From Verrucomicrobiota bacterium (GTDB lineage Bacteria > Verrucomicrobiota > Verrucomicrobiia > Opitutales > Coraliomargaritaceae), in NCBI GenBank assembly GCA_027620575.1, contig JAQCDT010000015.1, positions 1-15,533 on the forward strand: DNA of 15,533 nt. Direction: 5' to 3'. Shown in pieces: positions 1 to 8,779 of this stretch. Positions within the stretch are counted from its first letter, which is position 1. Every line of letters starts with the position of its first letter. The notes below the pieces were generated by a model. The model saw only the letters and a list, made by a program, of their open reading frames with translations, was not told the origin of the DNA and did not search any database. A program made the translations under genes and the position numbers.

Positions 1-2061
1 TTATATTATCTTGCACATAATATGCTTGGGGCTCGATGGTATTGGCCGACGCCACTTGGTTTTGAATGGGTTGGAAATATTTCTGAAACGTGGAGAATCG
101 CTGAGAGGATAATTGAACCGAGTTTCAGTATGCGAAATTTATATGGTTCGGATACTGAGTATAGTTTAAGAAATCGTTTAGTAGGAGGGTATTCGTTTAA
201 CCATAACTTAGCTTGGATTTTTAAGCCCGAAATTCAAAGTATAGTTCCCGATATTTTTGCTGATCTAGGGGATAGGTATATAAAACATAAAGGTAATGCG
301 ACTCTTGATCCTCAGCCTAATTTGACTCATGAGGGTGCCGTAGAATTAACAGCACTCGCCGCAATTTATTATTTTAAAAAGAATCCATCAGCGAAAAGCT
401 TTTCTTTATCGCCTAATGATAATATTCTCTACGATACAACTGAAGCGACAAAAGAGGCAGTCTCACCAATAAGCTATTTTAGAAAGCGACCTAACTATAC
501 CGACATGACATTCCAGTTTGCAAATCAAGTCGCCCACAAGGTCTTCAATGAAGCTGGGTTATGGAAGACTGATCAGGGAGAGGATCGTTATTTAGGTATG
601 TTAGCCTATTATTGGACGGAACAATCTCCGAGCATCCCCTTACATCCGAGGGTTTTACCCATTTTAACATCGGACCGCTCTCAATGGCAAGACTTTCGCT
701 ATCGTGAAGAAGACAAAGCATTGATTGAGCGTTGGGGGCAAACTAAAGCAGAAAAAATAGGTGCATGGGATTATTACTTTGGTGCACCGTATCCTTATCC
801 TAGGCAATTCACTCAATGGATAAGTGAAAGTGTACCTTATTTGCATAAAAACCGAGTGGATGTCTTTTTTTCACAATTACCTTCAATGTGGGGATTGGAT
901 GGACCTAAAGGTTGGCTGGCAACTCAATTACTTTGGAATGTGGATCGTGATGCAGAGGATTTATTGAATGAATTTTATGATGAATTTTTTGGCAATGCGT
1001 CTGAAGCAATAAGAGCGTTCTATGAGAAAGCTGAATCTCATAGAAGTAAAAATGAAGGCGATGCGAATTGGATAAAGTTTTATTTAGATGAATCAGGCAT
1101 CGAGTTATTTCCAAAATCGGTCTTAGAGGAAATGCGTTGGCAAATCGAAATCGCTAAAAGCAGAGTGCCTCCTTCAAGTCGTTATTACCAAAGACTGGTC
1201 ATTGTTTCGGAGGCATTTGAATTGACGGAACTCTATCATGCTTATCACTTTGCCCGACTCGATTTATTGTCTTATGTAGCCGATAAAGAAGCAAAAAGGG
1301 GCATTGAAAAAGTAAGAAATTTAGAGTTAAAAAGAGAGCAGTATTTAAGCAGAGCTGAGGAACTGATTAACAATCCATTTCATAAACATTTTAATTATTT
1401 TTTGAAGCTAGGGCAGACCGATCCTATCGCATCTAGTCTGATCCCTATAATTAGAAAAGGAGAAAGTACAGACGATGCATTTAACAAAGAGTACGATAAA
1501 CCATTATCGATTGCTCACGATTGGATAAATACACCTCATTTATTCAAAACTCGCATCGGAAATCCATTGCTAAAGGTATCGTTTGAAAATGCCAAGCAAC
1601 GAGATTTTCTTGGTCCAAAGATTCCAGAAACCAAGTATTGGCAAATAGATTTTCGTCCAGCCGAGGCCTTTGCAATTGAGCCAGTTTCCCTCGAAGAAGA
1701 TCACGCTAAAGGTCTTCGTATTTTAAATGCAGATATGTTTCAATTATACACCTTGGCGCTATTAGGTCCGCAGAGAGGCTATATATTAACAGCAAAAATT
1801 AAGTCCAAAATCAGTCCAGATTGTCGGGCTCAACTGCGATTAGATTGGATCGACGAATCAGGCGAAAAATTTGAATCTCTAAGAATGATTCAACTACCAA
1901 ACGGAGAATCAAATGGCTACCTTGAATTAGAAATTCCTTTGATTGCACCCGAAGCGGCAAATAAAGCAAAAATCAGTCTTCTTATGCTAAGGCAAGGGGG
2001 TGGGGATTTTCTTGAAATTCAAGAAATCAATTTTCTCAGAAATCCTAGGAAATCAAACTGA
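1..2061 (+). CDS. DUF4838 domain-containing protein, C-terminal part (5' end outside window)
   Basis: The frame is open from base 1 (LYYLAHN precedes the first ATG at base 22) and ends in TGA at 2059-2061, leaving 686 residues. The first residues, with LGARWYWPTPLG, sit where DUF4838 proteins keep a conserved 'LG-RWY-P-PLG' stretch well inside the protein, so the ATG at 22 is internal and the true start lies upstream. The DUF4838 core follows at about residues 105-350 of the fragment: AYYWTE, LHPRVLPILTSDRSQW, WDYYFGAPYPYPR, and the LLWN-DRD region ahead of EFYDEFFG. The last ~150 residues look like a beta-rich, carbohydrate-binding-like module. DUF4838 proteins are usually secreted or surface proteins of polysaccharide-utilising Bacteroidota, Planctomycetota and Verrucomicrobiota, often with a GH20-like N-terminal domain. 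Their exact activity is not established. The gene converges on gltD with only 10 bases between the stops and no clear terminator. Family call is firm; enzymatic role is unknown. Confidence 0.85.
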   Translation, partial: LYYLAHNMLGARWYWPTPLGFEWVGNISETWRIAERIIEPSFSMRNLYGSDTEYSLRNRLVGGYSFNHNLAWIFKPEIQSIVPDIFADLGDRYIKHKGNATLDPQPNLTHEGAVELTALAAIYYFKKNPSAKSFSLSPNDNILYDTTEATKEAVSPISYFRKRPNYTDMTFQFANQVAHKVFNEAGLWKTDQGEDRYLGMLAYYWTEQSPSIPLHPRVLPILTSDRSQWQDFRYREEDKALIERWGQTKAEKIGAWDYYFGAPYPYPRQFTQWISESVPYLHKNRVDVFFSQLPSMWGLDGPKGWLATQLLWNVDRDAEDLLNEFYDEFFGNASEAIRAFYEKAESHRSKNEGDANWIKFYLDESGIELFPKSVLEEMRWQIEIAKSRVPPSSRYYQRLVIVSEAFELTELYHAYHFARLDLLSYVADKEAKRGIEKVRNLELKREQYLSRAEELINNPFHKHFNYFLKLGQTDPIASSLIPIIRKGESTDDAFNKEYDKPLSIAHDWINTPHLFKTRIGNPLLKVSFENAKQRDFLGPKIPETKYWQIDFRPAEAFAIEPVSLEEDHAKGLRILNADMFQLYTLALLGPQRGYILTAKIKSKISPDCRAQLRLDWIDESGEKFESLRMIQLPNGESNGYLELEIPLIAPEAANKAKISLLMLRQGGGDFLEIQEINFLRNPRKSN

Positions 2062-2071
2062 TTGTTTTTTC

Positions 2072-3559
2072 TCAAGGAAGTTGGGTCGCACCCATTAGGA
2101 AGCGATCGCACTCACGTGCAACTGCCCGGCCTTCATTAATCGCCCATACAATTAAGGACTGCCCTCTGCGAACGTCTCCAGCAGCAAATACTTTATCCAC
2201 TGAAGTTTTAAAATTTCCGTATTCCGCTTTGATATTTGAGCGTGGGTCTTGATCGAGACCGAGCTCTTCAATAATCGTATTTTCTGGTCCAAGGAAGCCC
2301 ATGGCTAGAAGTACTAGATCGGCTTTTAGCACTCGTTCGCTACCTTCAACTTTCTTGGGCATGAATCGGCCATTTCCACTGACCCATTCAATATTATGCA
2401 CATGAACAGAAGTCACATTACCGTTTTCGTCACCTTCAAATTTACTTGCACTGACAAGATATTGTCTTGGGTCTTCGCCTTGCACTGCCGCTGCTTCTTC
2501 TTGGCCATAATCCATTTTATAGACTTTTGGCCATTCGGGCCAAGGATTATTTGCCGCTCTTTCTTCAGGAGGTTTAGGCATGATTTCCAATTGAGTCACA
2601 TGCTCACAGCCATGACGAAGTGAAGTGCCTACGCAATCGGTTCCAGTGTCACCGCCACCTATGATAACAACATGTTTGCCTTTAGCTAATTCTGAAAATT
2701 GTTCGGCTTTACCTTCTTTTATGTCCCAAATCTCTTTAGTATTCGGGCCTAAGAATTCCATAGCATAACGAATATTTTTTAGTTCTCTACCTTCGATCGG
2801 TAGATCTCTTGGTTTTGTTGCACCGCAACATAGAATGACAGAATCAAAATCATTAAGAAGCTCTTTGGATGAGATATCTTTTCCAATCTCTACGCTACAT
2901 TTAAAGGTAATCCCTTCAGCTTCCATTAAGTGGATACGGCGCATCACCGTATCTTTTTCTAACTTCATATTAGGGATGCCATACATGAGTAATCCACCTG
3001 GACGGTCAGCACGTTCATAAACGGTTACTAGGTGACCGGCTTTATTGAGCTGATCTGCAGCAGCGAGTCCCGCAGGGCCTGAGCCAACTACGGCTACCTT
3101 TTTTCCTGTACGATTTTGAGGAACATTTGGAGTCACCCACCCAGATTCCCAAGCCTTATCAATGATTGAACATTCAATGTTTTTAATCGTGACAGGGGGT
3201 TCGATGATACCCAATACGCAAGAGCCTTCGCAAGGAGCGGGGCAGACACGTCCTGTAAACTCAGGGAAATTATTTGTCTTGCTGAGTCTTAAATACGCTT
3301 CTTCCCATCGACCTTTATAAACTAGGTCATTAAATTCAGGAATTAAATTATTAATTGGGCAACCACTTGCCATATTGCTCAAGGTCATGCCTGTGTGGCA
3401 ATAGGGTGTTCCGCAGTCCATGCAACGAGAGCCTTGTTCTTGAATCTTTTCGATTTCAAAATGCTTATGAATCTCGTTCCAATCTTTGAGTCGCTCTTTC
3501 GGTGTGCGATTCGGAATGGTCTTACGATTGACTTCTAAAAATCCTGTTGGTTTTCCCAT
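2072..3559 (-). CDS. gltD: Glutamate synthase [NADPH] small (beta) subunit
   Basis: At 495 residues it has the usual length for GltD. The subunit oxidises NADPH on FAD and passes electrons through Fe-S clusters to GltB, which reductively transfers the glutamine amide to 2-oxoglutarate in the cytoplasm. Visible features: an N-terminal cysteine-rich cluster region (C46, C49, C54, C67, then C106, C110, C114, with RCMDCGTPYCH and RVCPAPCEGSC); a first dinucleotide-binding fold, VVGSGPAGLAAA, near 157-168 (FAD); a second, IIGGGDTGTDC, near 299-309 (NADPH); and the C-terminal FAD motif AAGDVRRGQSLIVWAI at 459-474. The start is supported by the AAAGGAGAT site 8 bases upstream, the clearest Shine-Dalgarno in the window. 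It lies 21 bases behind gltB, so the two are almost certainly co-transcribed and made in matching amounts. No key residue appears to be missing. Confidence 0.97.
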   Translation of the reverse strand: MGKPTGFLEVNRKTIPNRTPKERLKDWNEIHKHFEIEKIQEQGSRCMDCGTPYCHTGMTLSNMASGCPINNLIPEFNDLVYKGRWEEAYLRLSKTNNFPEFTGRVCPAPCEGSCVLGIIEPPVTIKNIECSIIDKAWESGWVTPNVPQNRTGKKVAVVGSGPAGLAAADQLNKAGHLVTVYERADRPGGLLMYGIPNMKLEKDTVMRRIHLMEAEGITFKCSVEIGKDISSKELLNDFDSVILCCGATKPRDLPIEGRELKNIRYAMEFLGPNTKEIWDIKEGKAEQFSELAKGKHVVIIGGGDTGTDCVGTSLRHGCEHVTQLEIMPKPPEERAANNPWPEWPKVYKMDYGQEEAAAVQGEDPRQYLVSASKFEGDENGNVTSVHVHNIEWVSGNGRFMPKKVEGSERVLKADLVLLAMGFLGPENTIIEELGLDQDPRSNIKAEYGNFKTSVDKVFAAGDVRRGQSLIVWAINEGRAVARECDRFLMGATQLP

Positions 3560-3565
3560 AATATT

Positions 3566-3574
3566 ATCTCCTTT
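3566..3574 (-). promoter_or_regulatory. Shine-Dalgarno site of gltD
   Basis: The minus strand reads AAAGGAGAT in the 21-base gltB-gltD gap, with the GGAG core 8 bases before the gltD ATG. It is notable because most other genes here lack a good ribosome-binding site. It fixes the gltD start and gives the second gene of the operon its own efficient initiation. Confidence 0.8.
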
Positions 3575-3580
3575 AAAAAA

Positions 3581-6500
3581 TTAGTGACCTGCTTTTACGT
3601 TTTCTTCAAATGCTGCAAGAATCGCTTCATCTCCTTCAAGCCCTCGTTCTTTAGCGCGCTCTTGAGCTTCTAAGACTCGCTCATAATCTTGAGGCATTAT
3701 CTTAATAAATTTAGCTGAAGTCGCTTCCCAATTATCCAAGATAGACTGTCCGCGTTTTGAACCGGTTAAGGAAACATGCTTTTCAATTCGCTCTTTGACG
3801 GAATTAATTTCTTCGTCTCCGCATTCGATTAACTGATAAACATTGACCATTGCTGGGTTGAGTGAATGACGAACGAGTTCATCTTTTTCATCATAGAAAT
3901 AAGCAACACCTCCAGACATACCTGCAGCCACATTTCTGCCAGTTGTCCCAAGATTAATAACAAGTCCACCTGTCATATATTCTAGTCCGTGGTCACCAAT
4001 ACCTTCAATGACCGCTTTCACCCCAGAATTTCTCACACAGAAACGTTCACCTGCCATGCCAGCAATAAAGGCTTCACCGCTAGTGGCTCCATAAAAACAA
4101 ACGTTACCCGTGATGATATTCTCGTGAGCAACAAAAGGGGATGCATCATCAGGACGAACAATAATTTTTCCACCTGATAGACCTTTACCTAAATAATCGT
4201 TGGTATCCCCAATCACTGTAAAGGTCATGCCTTTAGGGCAGAAAGCGCCCAAGCTTTGACCGGCTGATCCAGTGAGATTGATTTTAATCGTATCCTCTGG
4301 CAATGCGTCTAGGCCATACTTGCGACTCACTTCCGCACCAGTCATTGTGCCGACCACACGATCGGTATTGATCACAGGCAAGTTGATTTCAACAGGTGTT
4401 CCGTCTTCAAGTGCTGGTTTAGCCAAGTCCAAAATTTTGGTCACATCGAGACATTTGTCGAGAAGGTGATCTTGTTTCATTTGGCAATACGTGCCGACCT
4501 CTGGGCCTACGTCTGGACGATAAAGAATTTTACTGTAATCGAGACCTTTAGCTTTCCAATGGTCAATTGCATTGCGAAGCTCAAGTTTGTCGACATTTCC
4601 AACCATTTCGTTGATTGTACGATATCCGAGCTTTGCCATGATTTCGCGCACTTCTTCAGCGACGTAATTCATAAAGTGAACTACCGCATCGGCTCCACCA
4701 GTGAATTTCTTTCTCAATTCAGGATTTTGAGTAGCAACCCCAACAGGACACGTATTCAAGTGACACACACGCATCATCAAACATCCCAAAGTGACGAGTG
4801 GTGCAGTTGCGAATCCAAATTCTTCGGCACCTAATAGACAAGCGATAGCGACATCACGACCCGTTTTCAGTTGACCATCTGTTTCAACCACCACACGAGA
4901 GCGAAGGTCATTTAATAGTAATGTTTGGTTGGTTTCCGCTACGCCTAGTTCCCAAGGGGCACCAGCATGTTGAATAGAAGAACGGGGAGAGGCTCCAGTA
5001 CCGCCATCATAACCCGATACTAAAATAACATCTGCCTTTGCCTTGGCAACACCAGCTGCAATCGTACCTACGCCCACTTCAGACACTAGTTTAACATTGA
5101 TACGTGCATGATGGTTCGAATTCTTAAGGTCGTGAATCAGCTCAGCCAAATCTTCAATGGAATAGATATCGTGATGCGGAGGAGGAGAAATTAGCCCAAC
5201 ACCTGGAGTGGTACCTCGTGTTTTTGCAATTTGAGGAAGCACTTTATGCCCTGGCAATTCACCGCCTTCACCTGGTTTCGCTCCTTGAACGATTTTAATT
5301 TGGATTTCGTCAGAATTGGCTAGGTAAAAACTCGTCACACCGAATCGACCTGAAGCCACTTGCTTGATCGCAGAACGGCGACTGTCTCCATTTTCATCTG
5401 GAGTGAAACGCTCAATTTCTTCACCACCTTCACCGGTATTGGATTTTCCACCAATACGATTCATGGCAATGGCCAATGTTTCATGAGCTTCTTTAGAGAT
5501 TGAGCCATAAGACATCGCTCCTGTTTTAAAGCGTTTTACAATCGCTTCAGCAGGCTCGACTTCTTCAATTGGAATGGACTTAGACTCGTCAAATTTAAAG
5601 TCCATCAATCCTCGAAGCGTGTAGAGCTCTTTAGATTGGTTGTTAATGACTTCAGAATATTCTTTAAAGATTGCATAGTCACCTAAGCGGGTTGCTTTCT
5701 GTAATTTATGGATGGTTACTGGGTTGAGCAAATGCTTCTCTCCACCTGAACGCCATTGATAAATTCCGCCCGGATCCAGTGCTTCATTTCGTTTATCGTC
5801 TCTTTTCGCATAAGCTTTTAAGTGACGTGTTTTGATATCTTTGGAAATACCATCGAGTCCTATCCCTTCAACTCGTGAAGCTGTCTTGGTAAAATAGGTA
5901 TCAATTAAATTTTGATTAAGACCAATCGCTTCAAAGATTTGTGCACCTCGGTACGAAGCAATGGTTGAGATCCCCATCTTAGACATGGTTTTAATAACAC
6001 CATTGAGATTTGCTTTAAGGAAATTGTAGCAAGCAGTATCGGCATCCATTTCTAGGTCACCTTTGGCGATAGCATGGCGAACGGATTCAAGTGCAAGATA
6101 AGGGTTGATGACATCGGCTCCGTAGCCAATCAGTAAGGCAAAGTGGTGCACCTCTCTTGGCTCTGCAGATTCAACGATCAAAGAGACTTTGGTACGAGTT
6201 CCTTGACGAATCAGATGGTGATGCAATCCAGATACCGCAAGTAATGTTGGAATTGGCGCTTTGTTTTCTGAGACATCTCGATCAGATAGCACGAGTAAGT
6301 TGTCACCATTTTCAATCGCCTTATCAGCAGATGCAAATAAATCATTGAGTGCATTCTTAAGTGACGCTTCATCGATTGCATTGGAATCAGACACAGAAAA
6401 CGTGATAGGAAGTGTGCTGACTTGGAAGCCGCTTTCTTTAACTGCCTTGACTTGTGCTAGTTGGGCATCATCGATTAATGGAGATTCTAGCTTAATCATT

Positions 6501-8197
6501 CGGCAAGAGCTTGCCTTGGGGTTAGTCAAATCGCCCTCGGATCCCAAGAATGAAATACTTGCAGTGACTAATTCTTCACGAATTGGATCAATCGGGGGAT
6601 TGGTCACTTGAGCGAAGAGCTGTTTGAAATAATTATAAATTAATTGCGGCTGATCAGAAAGAACCGCAAGAGGGGCATCGTTACCCATAGATCCGAGCGG
6701 CTGTTTCCCTGTTTTCGCACTTGGAGAAACTAAAAAACGAATATCCTCGAAAGTGAATCCAAAAGCTTTTTGCCTGTCTTCAATATTTTCATAGTTGTCC
6801 TCATGCTCTGAGACAGCTAAAGGAAGATCGCTGAGATTGATGCGATTGTCTTTGAGCCATTCGCCATAAGGTTCTTCTTTAGCAATCGCTTCTTTCAATT
6901 CTGAATCATTGATAATTCGTCCTTGATCCATATCGATGAGGAACATTCTGCCTGGCTCTAGTCGACCTTTTTTAACGACTGTCTTAGGGTCAATATTTCC
7001 GAGAACACCTACTTCAGAGGCTAAAATAACTTTATCATCAGAAGTCACATAGTATCGAGATGGTCTCAATCCATTTCGGTCTAAAGTCGCACCGACTTGA
7101 ATCCCGTCAGAGATTGCCATAGATGCAGGACCATCCCATGGCTCCATTAAGCATGCGTGGTATTCATAGAAGTCTCGCTTGTAATCAGGCATATTTTTGT
7201 GACGTTCCCATGGCTCAGGCACCATCATCATCATTGCCTGTGCAAGACTACGTCCAGATAACACTAAAAATTCTAAGCAGTTATCAAATTTCTGGGAATC
7301 TGATCCGTCTTCACGAATAATCGGTAAAATTTTCTTTAAGTCTTCACCAAAGACATCACCTGCTAATTGCATTTGACGCGCATAGAGCCAATTTTCGTTA
7401 CCTCTTACCGTGTTAATTTCTCCGTTATGGCAAAGGTAGCGGAAGGGTTGAGCTCGTGGCCAACTTGGAAATGTATTGGTAGAAAATCTAGAGTGAGTGA
7501 GTGCAAGGGCAGATTCCATAGCCTCATCTGTTAAATCAGGGAAATAATGCTCTAGTTGTCCTGTAGTGAGCATACCTTTGTAGGTCATAGTTCTGCTTGA
7601 TAAAGAACTGATATAGAAGTCTGAATCATCCGCATTTTCAGCATAACGTAGTCTATAAGTGCTCAATCGACGTATAATATAGAGCTTTCTTTCAAAAGCC
7701 AGTCCACGTTCAACGGATTCATTGCGTTCAACGAAAAATTGACGCATAACTGGCTCGCATTCAGAGGAAGCTTTTCCTAGGATTTCGCTTCGAACAGGGA
7801 CATCACGCCAACCTAATAGCTTCATGCCTTCTTCTTGAATGATCGAATTTACAGTCTCTTCTTCTTTTGAGCGAGTTGCATCATCTTGAGAAAGATAAAC
7901 AAAACCTACACCGTAATCACCTTCTTCAGGAACCTCGAAGCCGCATTCGCTTGGACATACTTTTTTGAAAAAGGTGTGCGGTAATTGTATAAATAGTCCA
8001 GCACCATCCCCTGTAATTGGATCACAGCCACATCCTCCACGGTGATCAAGATTCACACATATGGCGAGTGCGTCTTGAATAATGCTATGGGACTTGCGTC
8101 CTTTCATATCAACAATGAGGCCTATTCCACAATTTTCGTGTTCAAATTGAGGGTCATAAAGCCCTTGTTTTTTTGGTCTGCTGTATTTCTTTGGCAT
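3581..8197 (-). CDS. gltB: Glutamate synthase [NADPH] large (alpha) subunit
   Basis: The 1538-residue protein matches the family length. GltB hydrolyses glutamine at an N-terminal class II amidotransferase site and channels ammonia to the FMN site, where 2-oxoglutarate becomes glutamate. The nucleophile is C23 in ENCGIG, so a 22-residue leader (MPKKYSRPKKQ...) should be cut off to expose the cysteine, as in other GltB proteins. The amidotransferase domain covers roughly 23-440, a central domain about 480-780, and the FMN-binding synthase domain about 840-1220, with GYDGGTGASPR near residue 1060. The 3Fe-4S cysteines are C1139, C1145 and C1150 (CHLNTCPVG), with the same 6/5 spacing as in characterised GltB. 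The C-terminal glycine-repeat (GXGXG) helix domain is at about 1270-1490. The stop is 21 bases before gltD. No obvious Shine-Dalgarno precedes the ATG; a candidate promoter lies 40-70 bases upstream. The gene appears intact. Confidence 0.97.
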   Translation of the reverse strand: MPKKYSRPKKQGLYDPQFEHENCGIGLIVDMKGRKSHSIIQDALAICVNLDHRGGCGCDPITGDGAGLFIQLPHTFFKKVCPSECGFEVPEEGDYGVGFVYLSQDDATRSKEEETVNSIIQEEGMKLLGWRDVPVRSEILGKASSECEPVMRQFFVERNESVERGLAFERKLYIIRRLSTYRLRYAENADDSDFYISSLSSRTMTYKGMLTTGQLEHYFPDLTDEAMESALALTHSRFSTNTFPSWPRAQPFRYLCHNGEINTVRGNENWLYARQMQLAGDVFGEDLKKILPIIREDGSDSQKFDNCLEFLVLSGRSLAQAMMMMVPEPWERHKNMPDYKRDFYEYHACLMEPWDGPASMAISDGIQVGATLDRNGLRPSRYYVTSDDKVILASEVGVLGNIDPKTVVKKGRLEPGRMFLIDMDQGRIINDSELKEAIAKEEPYGEWLKDNRINLSDLPLAVSEHEDNYENIEDRQKAFGFTFEDIRFLVSPSAKTGKQPLGSMGNDAPLAVLSDQPQLIYNYFKQLFAQVTNPPIDPIREELVTASISFLGSEGDLTNPKASSCRMIKLESPLIDDAQLAQVKAVKESGFQVSTLPITFSVSDSNAIDEASLKNALNDLFASADKAIENGDNLLVLSDRDVSENKAPIPTLLAVSGLHHHLIRQGTRTKVSLIVESAEPREVHHFALLIGYGADVINPYLALESVRHAIAKGDLEMDADTACYNFLKANLNGVIKTMSKMGISTIASYRGAQIFEAIGLNQNLIDTYFTKTASRVEGIGLDGISKDIKTRHLKAYAKRDDKRNEALDPGGIYQWRSGGEKHLLNPVTIHKLQKATRLGDYAIFKEYSEVINNQSKELYTLRGLMDFKFDESKSIPIEEVEPAEAIVKRFKTGAMSYGSISKEAHETLAIAMNRIGGKSNTGEGGEEIERFTPDENGDSRRSAIKQVASGRFGVTSFYLANSDEIQIKIVQGAKPGEGGELPGHKVLPQIAKTRGTTPGVGLISPPPHHDIYSIEDLAELIHDLKNSNHHARINVKLVSEVGVGTIAAGVAKAKADVILVSGYDGGTGASPRSSIQHAGAPWELGVAETNQTLLLNDLRSRVVVETDGQLKTGRDVAIACLLGAEEFGFATAPLVTLGCLMMRVCHLNTCPVGVATQNPELRKKFTGGADAVVHFMNYVAEEVREIMAKLGYRTINEMVGNVDKLELRNAIDHWKAKGLDYSKILYRPDVGPEVGTYCQMKQDHLLDKCLDVTKILDLAKPALEDGTPVEINLPVINTDRVVGTMTGAEVSRKYGLDALPEDTIKINLTGSAGQSLGAFCPKGMTFTVIGDTNDYLGKGLSGGKIIVRPDDASPFVAHENIITGNVCFYGATSGEAFIAGMAGERFCVRNSGVKAVIEGIGDHGLEYMTGGLVINLGTTGRNVAAGMSGGVAYFYDEKDELVRHSLNPAMVNVYQLIECGDEEINSVKERIEKHVSLTGSKRGQSILDNWEATSAKFIKIMPQDYERVLEAQERAKERGLEGDEAILAAFEENVKAGH

Positions 8198-8237
8198 CGA
8201 TTTTAATCTAAAAGTGCGTGTGAGTTTCCTAAAGAGT

Positions 8238-8267
8238 CTTATATATACAAAAATATTGAAGAATCAA
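8238..8267 (-). promoter_or_regulatory. Candidate sigma-70-type promoter of gltBD
   Basis: On the minus strand the 190-base gap upstream of gltB contains TTGATT (8262-8267) and, 16-18 bases later, the overlapping boxes TATATA / TATAAG (8238-8245). It lies downstream of the glutaredoxin terminator and about 40 bases before the gltB ATG, where a promoter is needed. The region is AT-rich, so such boxes arise easily by chance. Nothing else recognisable (operator, riboswitch or small RNA) was seen in 8198-8337. Confidence 0.35.
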
Positions 8268-8338
8268 AAGAGTTTGAAATTTAATTCAAAGAAAATGAAT
8301 GTCTATGAGAAAATGAGAGATAAATTGAAAAATAGGTT

Positions 8339-8364
8339 AAAAAAACCGAGTAAAGACTCGGTTT
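8339..8364 (-). terminator. Intrinsic terminator after the glutaredoxin gene
   Basis: Read on the minus strand, a perfect 9-base-pair stem AAACCGAGT / ACTCGGTTT with a 4-base loop (CTTT) runs directly into a T tract. It starts 23 bases after the glutaredoxin stop. This is a textbook Rho-independent terminator and separates the acc-Asp23-glutaredoxin cluster from gltBD. Confidence 0.9.
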
Positions 8365-8387
8365 AAAGGGATCTATGTGAGTCTAAA

Positions 8388-8723
8388 TTAAAAAAATCGG
8401 ATGGTTTTGGTTCGCATCGCTTCATGTTCTTCGTCTGTACACGGTGCATCTATCGGGGCATCTGGGATTTCATTATTTGTTTTAACAAGTTCATTACTGA
8501 GAAGATAATTTTCTACTTCTTCACCGCTGACATCGGCAAGCATTACCCCATCGACTTCAACACATGGTGAAAGAGCTTGTCCTGATTTTTCTACCATTTC
8601 TGCATATTGCTCTGGCTGATTGATGATATCCCTATCTTCATAGCTTAAATTGTACTTTTTCATAATGGCACGAACGCCCATGCTCCATCCGCAAGTTGGT
8701 TTTAAGTATGCAATAATTTTCAT
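8388..8723 (-). CDS. Glutaredoxin-family protein with CGWS active site and C-terminal extension
   Basis: The 111-residue protein begins with a thioredoxin-fold strand and the motif KPTCGWSMGVRAIMKKYNL: active-site C11-G-W-S14, a helix, then a second strand (YEDRDI). The cis-proline of the family is P53 in LSPCVEVDG, where usual glutaredoxins have T-V-P. The CXXS active site makes it monothiol-like, suggesting glutathione-disulfide exchange or a scaffold role rather than a dithiol reductase. The glutaredoxin domain ends near residue 77. A ~34-residue, mostly acidic tail carries a third cysteine (C95 in APCTDEEH), which is unusual. It is the last gene of the minus-strand cluster, 56 bases behind the lipoprotein gene and followed by a strong terminator. 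No Shine-Dalgarno is evident, and a hairpin covers the start codon. Fold assignment is good; substrate and partner are unknown. Confidence 0.75.
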   Translation of the reverse strand: MKIIAYLKPTCGWSMGVRAIMKKYNLSYEDRDIINQPEQYAEMVEKSGQALSPCVEVDGVMLADVSGEEVENYLLSNELVKTNNEIPDAPIDAPCTDEEHEAMRTKTIRFF

Positions 8724-8745
8724 ATTTCGTTAGTGTGCGAAATAT
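8722..8745 (-). promoter_or_regulatory. Hairpin overlapping the glutaredoxin start codon
   Basis: The minus strand carries the perfect inverted repeat ATATTTCG / CGAAATAT with an 8-base loop. The 3' arm ends on the A and T of the glutaredoxin ATG. In the transcript this would partly bury the start codon, in a leader that lacks a ribosome-binding site. It could alternatively be a protein-binding operator. The repeat is seen directly; any regulatory function is inferred. Confidence 0.4.
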
Positions 8746-8779
8746 TTTTATTTTGTCAACTGGGTGAACCGCTCAGTTT

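Noticed and set aside
22..24. ATG at base 22 as the start of the DUF4838 gene
   Set aside because: The frame is open to base 1 and the encoded motif is internal to the family, so this ATG is not the start.
4466..4834. 122-codon open frame on the plus strand inside gltB
   Set aside because: It is antisense to the FMN/Fe-S region of an intact, strongly conserved gltB, has no ribosome-binding site and resembles no known family. Similar antisense frames at 6261-6611, 9800-10072 and 11068-11370 were rejected for the same reason.
8722..8755. Plus-strand reading of the glutaredoxin-start hairpin as a terminator (stem followed by TTTTTATTTT)
   Set aside because: No plus-strand gene ends nearby, so a plus-strand terminator has nothing to terminate. 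The minus-strand leader interpretation is kept instead.
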